A DNA stretch of 13,436 bases from CAYLJO01 sp964383905 (GTDB taxonomy: Bacteria > Acidobacteriota > Blastocatellia > Pyrinomonadales > Pyrinomonadaceae), in assembly GCA_964383905.1 (NCBI GenBank), contig CAYLJO010000175.1, forward strand, positions 1 to 13,436. The letters are read 5' to 3'. The notes below the pieces were generated by a model. It made no database searches. It saw only the letters and a list, made by a program, of their open reading frames with translations, and had not been told where the DNA came from. The translations under genes were made by a program, and so were the position numbers. Shown here in pieces: positions 12,631-13,436 of the stretch; within the stretch, counting starts at the first letter, position 1; each line of letters starts with the position of its first letter.

Positions 12631-13199
12631 TCCGCCCCTTGCAGCCTCAGCCATTTTCCATCGTAGTAATAATGTATGGTTGATGCCTTTTCATCAAAAA
12701 TATCCTCGATCCCCTGATGGTTTATCGGAGGCGACTTCGGCCCTCCATAAGCTTGATCATTCTTATGAATAAAATCTTCACCGACGGCGCCAATCCTTCT
12801 GGAGAAACCAATCTTTTCCTTCCCATCAACTATTTGTAAAAAGTTTCGATCCGGCTCTCCGGCAACCTCAGACACTCTTTTGACGGAACCACCCCAGAAT
12901 ACGAGAATGGCTGAGACCCTATCTTTGGAACATAGAACTGCCCAGTCGCTTTGACCCTTTCTCGCGAATTCGCCGCGGATAACATTATGCGGAGCTTCGT
13001 CACTCCATAGTTGAGGGACGGTACAGCCACGGGTCTGAAGATCCTGCGCGATCTCGCGAGGAAGCTGGGGGAAAGCGGTCGGCGGGAGCCGGGTGGTCGC
13101 TAAATCCGCGACCTGCCATTGACTCTGACCGTCCTGACCGAGGGTAAAGCTCGACGCCCCGGAGATAACCAGAGCAAAGAGGACCAATGTTTTAGCCAT
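12627..13199 (-). CDS. secreted protein of unknown function
   Basis: A 190-residue protein with an N-terminal signal peptide (MAKTLVLFALVISGASSFTLGQ, cleavage near residue 17-20), so exported. The mature part has Cys59 and Cys90, which could form a disulfide, and conserved-looking blocks: NVIRGEFARKGQSDWAVLC (72-90), SAILVFWGGS (96-105), and GIEDIFDEKASTIHYYYDGKW (163-183). I recall similar secreted proteins in acidobacterial genomes, but they have no known function. ATG 13199 is preceded by GGAG at six bases; a GTG at 13211 would overlap that site. It faces the decayed catabolic cluster tail to tail. Nothing else in the window points to its role. Confidence 0.75.
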   Translation of the reverse strand: MAKTLVLFALVISGASSFTLGQDGQSQWQVADLATTRLPPTAFPQLPREIAQDLQTRGCTVPQLWSDEAPHNVIRGEFARKGQSDWAVLCSKDRVSAILVFWGGSVKRVSEVAGEPDRNFLQIVDGKEKIGFSRRIGAVGEDFIHKNDQAYGGPKSPPINHQGIEDIFDEKASTIHYYYDGKWLRLQGAD

Positions 13200-13436
13200 A
13201 TATTTCTCCACCGGCGCAGCCCATCAAGTCAAAGATTAAATCTATGTTGTTTCGGGTCTGACGCATCGGACGTTAGATGCGGGATGTCAGGAACCGTACC
13301 CCATTTCCGAGATTCCGCGCAAATGAAAAATAGCCTGGTCACAGCGCGGGGAGCACGTTCTCGCGGCCCTTCTCACTACTTTTGGGCTGCCCCGGCGACT
13401 TGCGCCGGTCAACCATCCGGAGCCTTGATGTCGGGG
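13200..13436. other. right edge, no gene recognised
   Basis: Upstream region of the minus-strand secreted-protein gene. It holds a perfect hairpin at 13392-13408 (CCGGCG, loop ACTTG, CGCCGG) but no clear promoter or open frame. Confidence 0.35.

Overview
The window looks like a chromosomal segment from a GC-rich, soil-type Gram-negative bacterium. An acidobacterium of the Blastocatellia kind is my best guess. It rests on the secreted 190-residue protein at the right end, on gene style, and on dispersed repeats of the types 'ACCGCAGG..ACACAGAGG' and 'GTCCAAAGTC'. This is an inference from recall, not a database result. No rRNA, tRNA, CRISPR array or intact transposase gene was seen.

Left part (1-1450): a small basic coiled-coil protein on the minus strand, an AT-rich control region with two GGTATACC palindromes, a likely ribbon-helix-helix protein, and a protein shaped like the C-terminal domain of LexA (S24 fold) in which both catalytic positions are replaced. 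Next (1568-3305): a fold-type I PLP aminotransferase (minus) diverges from a HIT-family hydrolase (plus). Between them lies a large inverted repeat built from 'AAGTCCAAAGT' words.

Middle part (3750-9059): a membrane-anchored PAS-GGDEF-EAL protein with all the cyclic-di-GMP motifs I could check intact; a convergent 62-residue four-cysteine protein, with two tandem hairpins between the pair; and a membrane-anchored protein joining an NHL-type beta-propeller to an M23/LytM-type peptidase domain. From 9060 to 9767 there is no convincing gene, but the minus strand carries what folds as domains V and VI of a group II intron without its reverse transcriptase.

Right part (9700-12550): a MarR-family regulator of the MhqR type, with a near-consensus promoter whose -10 box lies in a perfect 18-bp palindrome, followed by a DoxX membrane protein and a YceI-family protein. 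Interleaved are decayed genes: a fragment with an amber codon near its 3' end, a cupin lacking its front half, the FAD-binding start of a phenol-type monooxygenase stopped by another amber codon, and an unidentified C-terminal scrap. I read this as a quinone/aromatic-compound response cluster that has lost most of its catabolic genes while keeping regulator, DoxX and YceI. The window closes with a secreted protein of unknown function on the minus strand.

The most interesting points are the catalytically dead S24-like protein beside a ribbon-helix-helix gene, the MhqR-like switch attached to a collapsed catabolic cluster, the NHL-M23 fusion, and the intron remnant.
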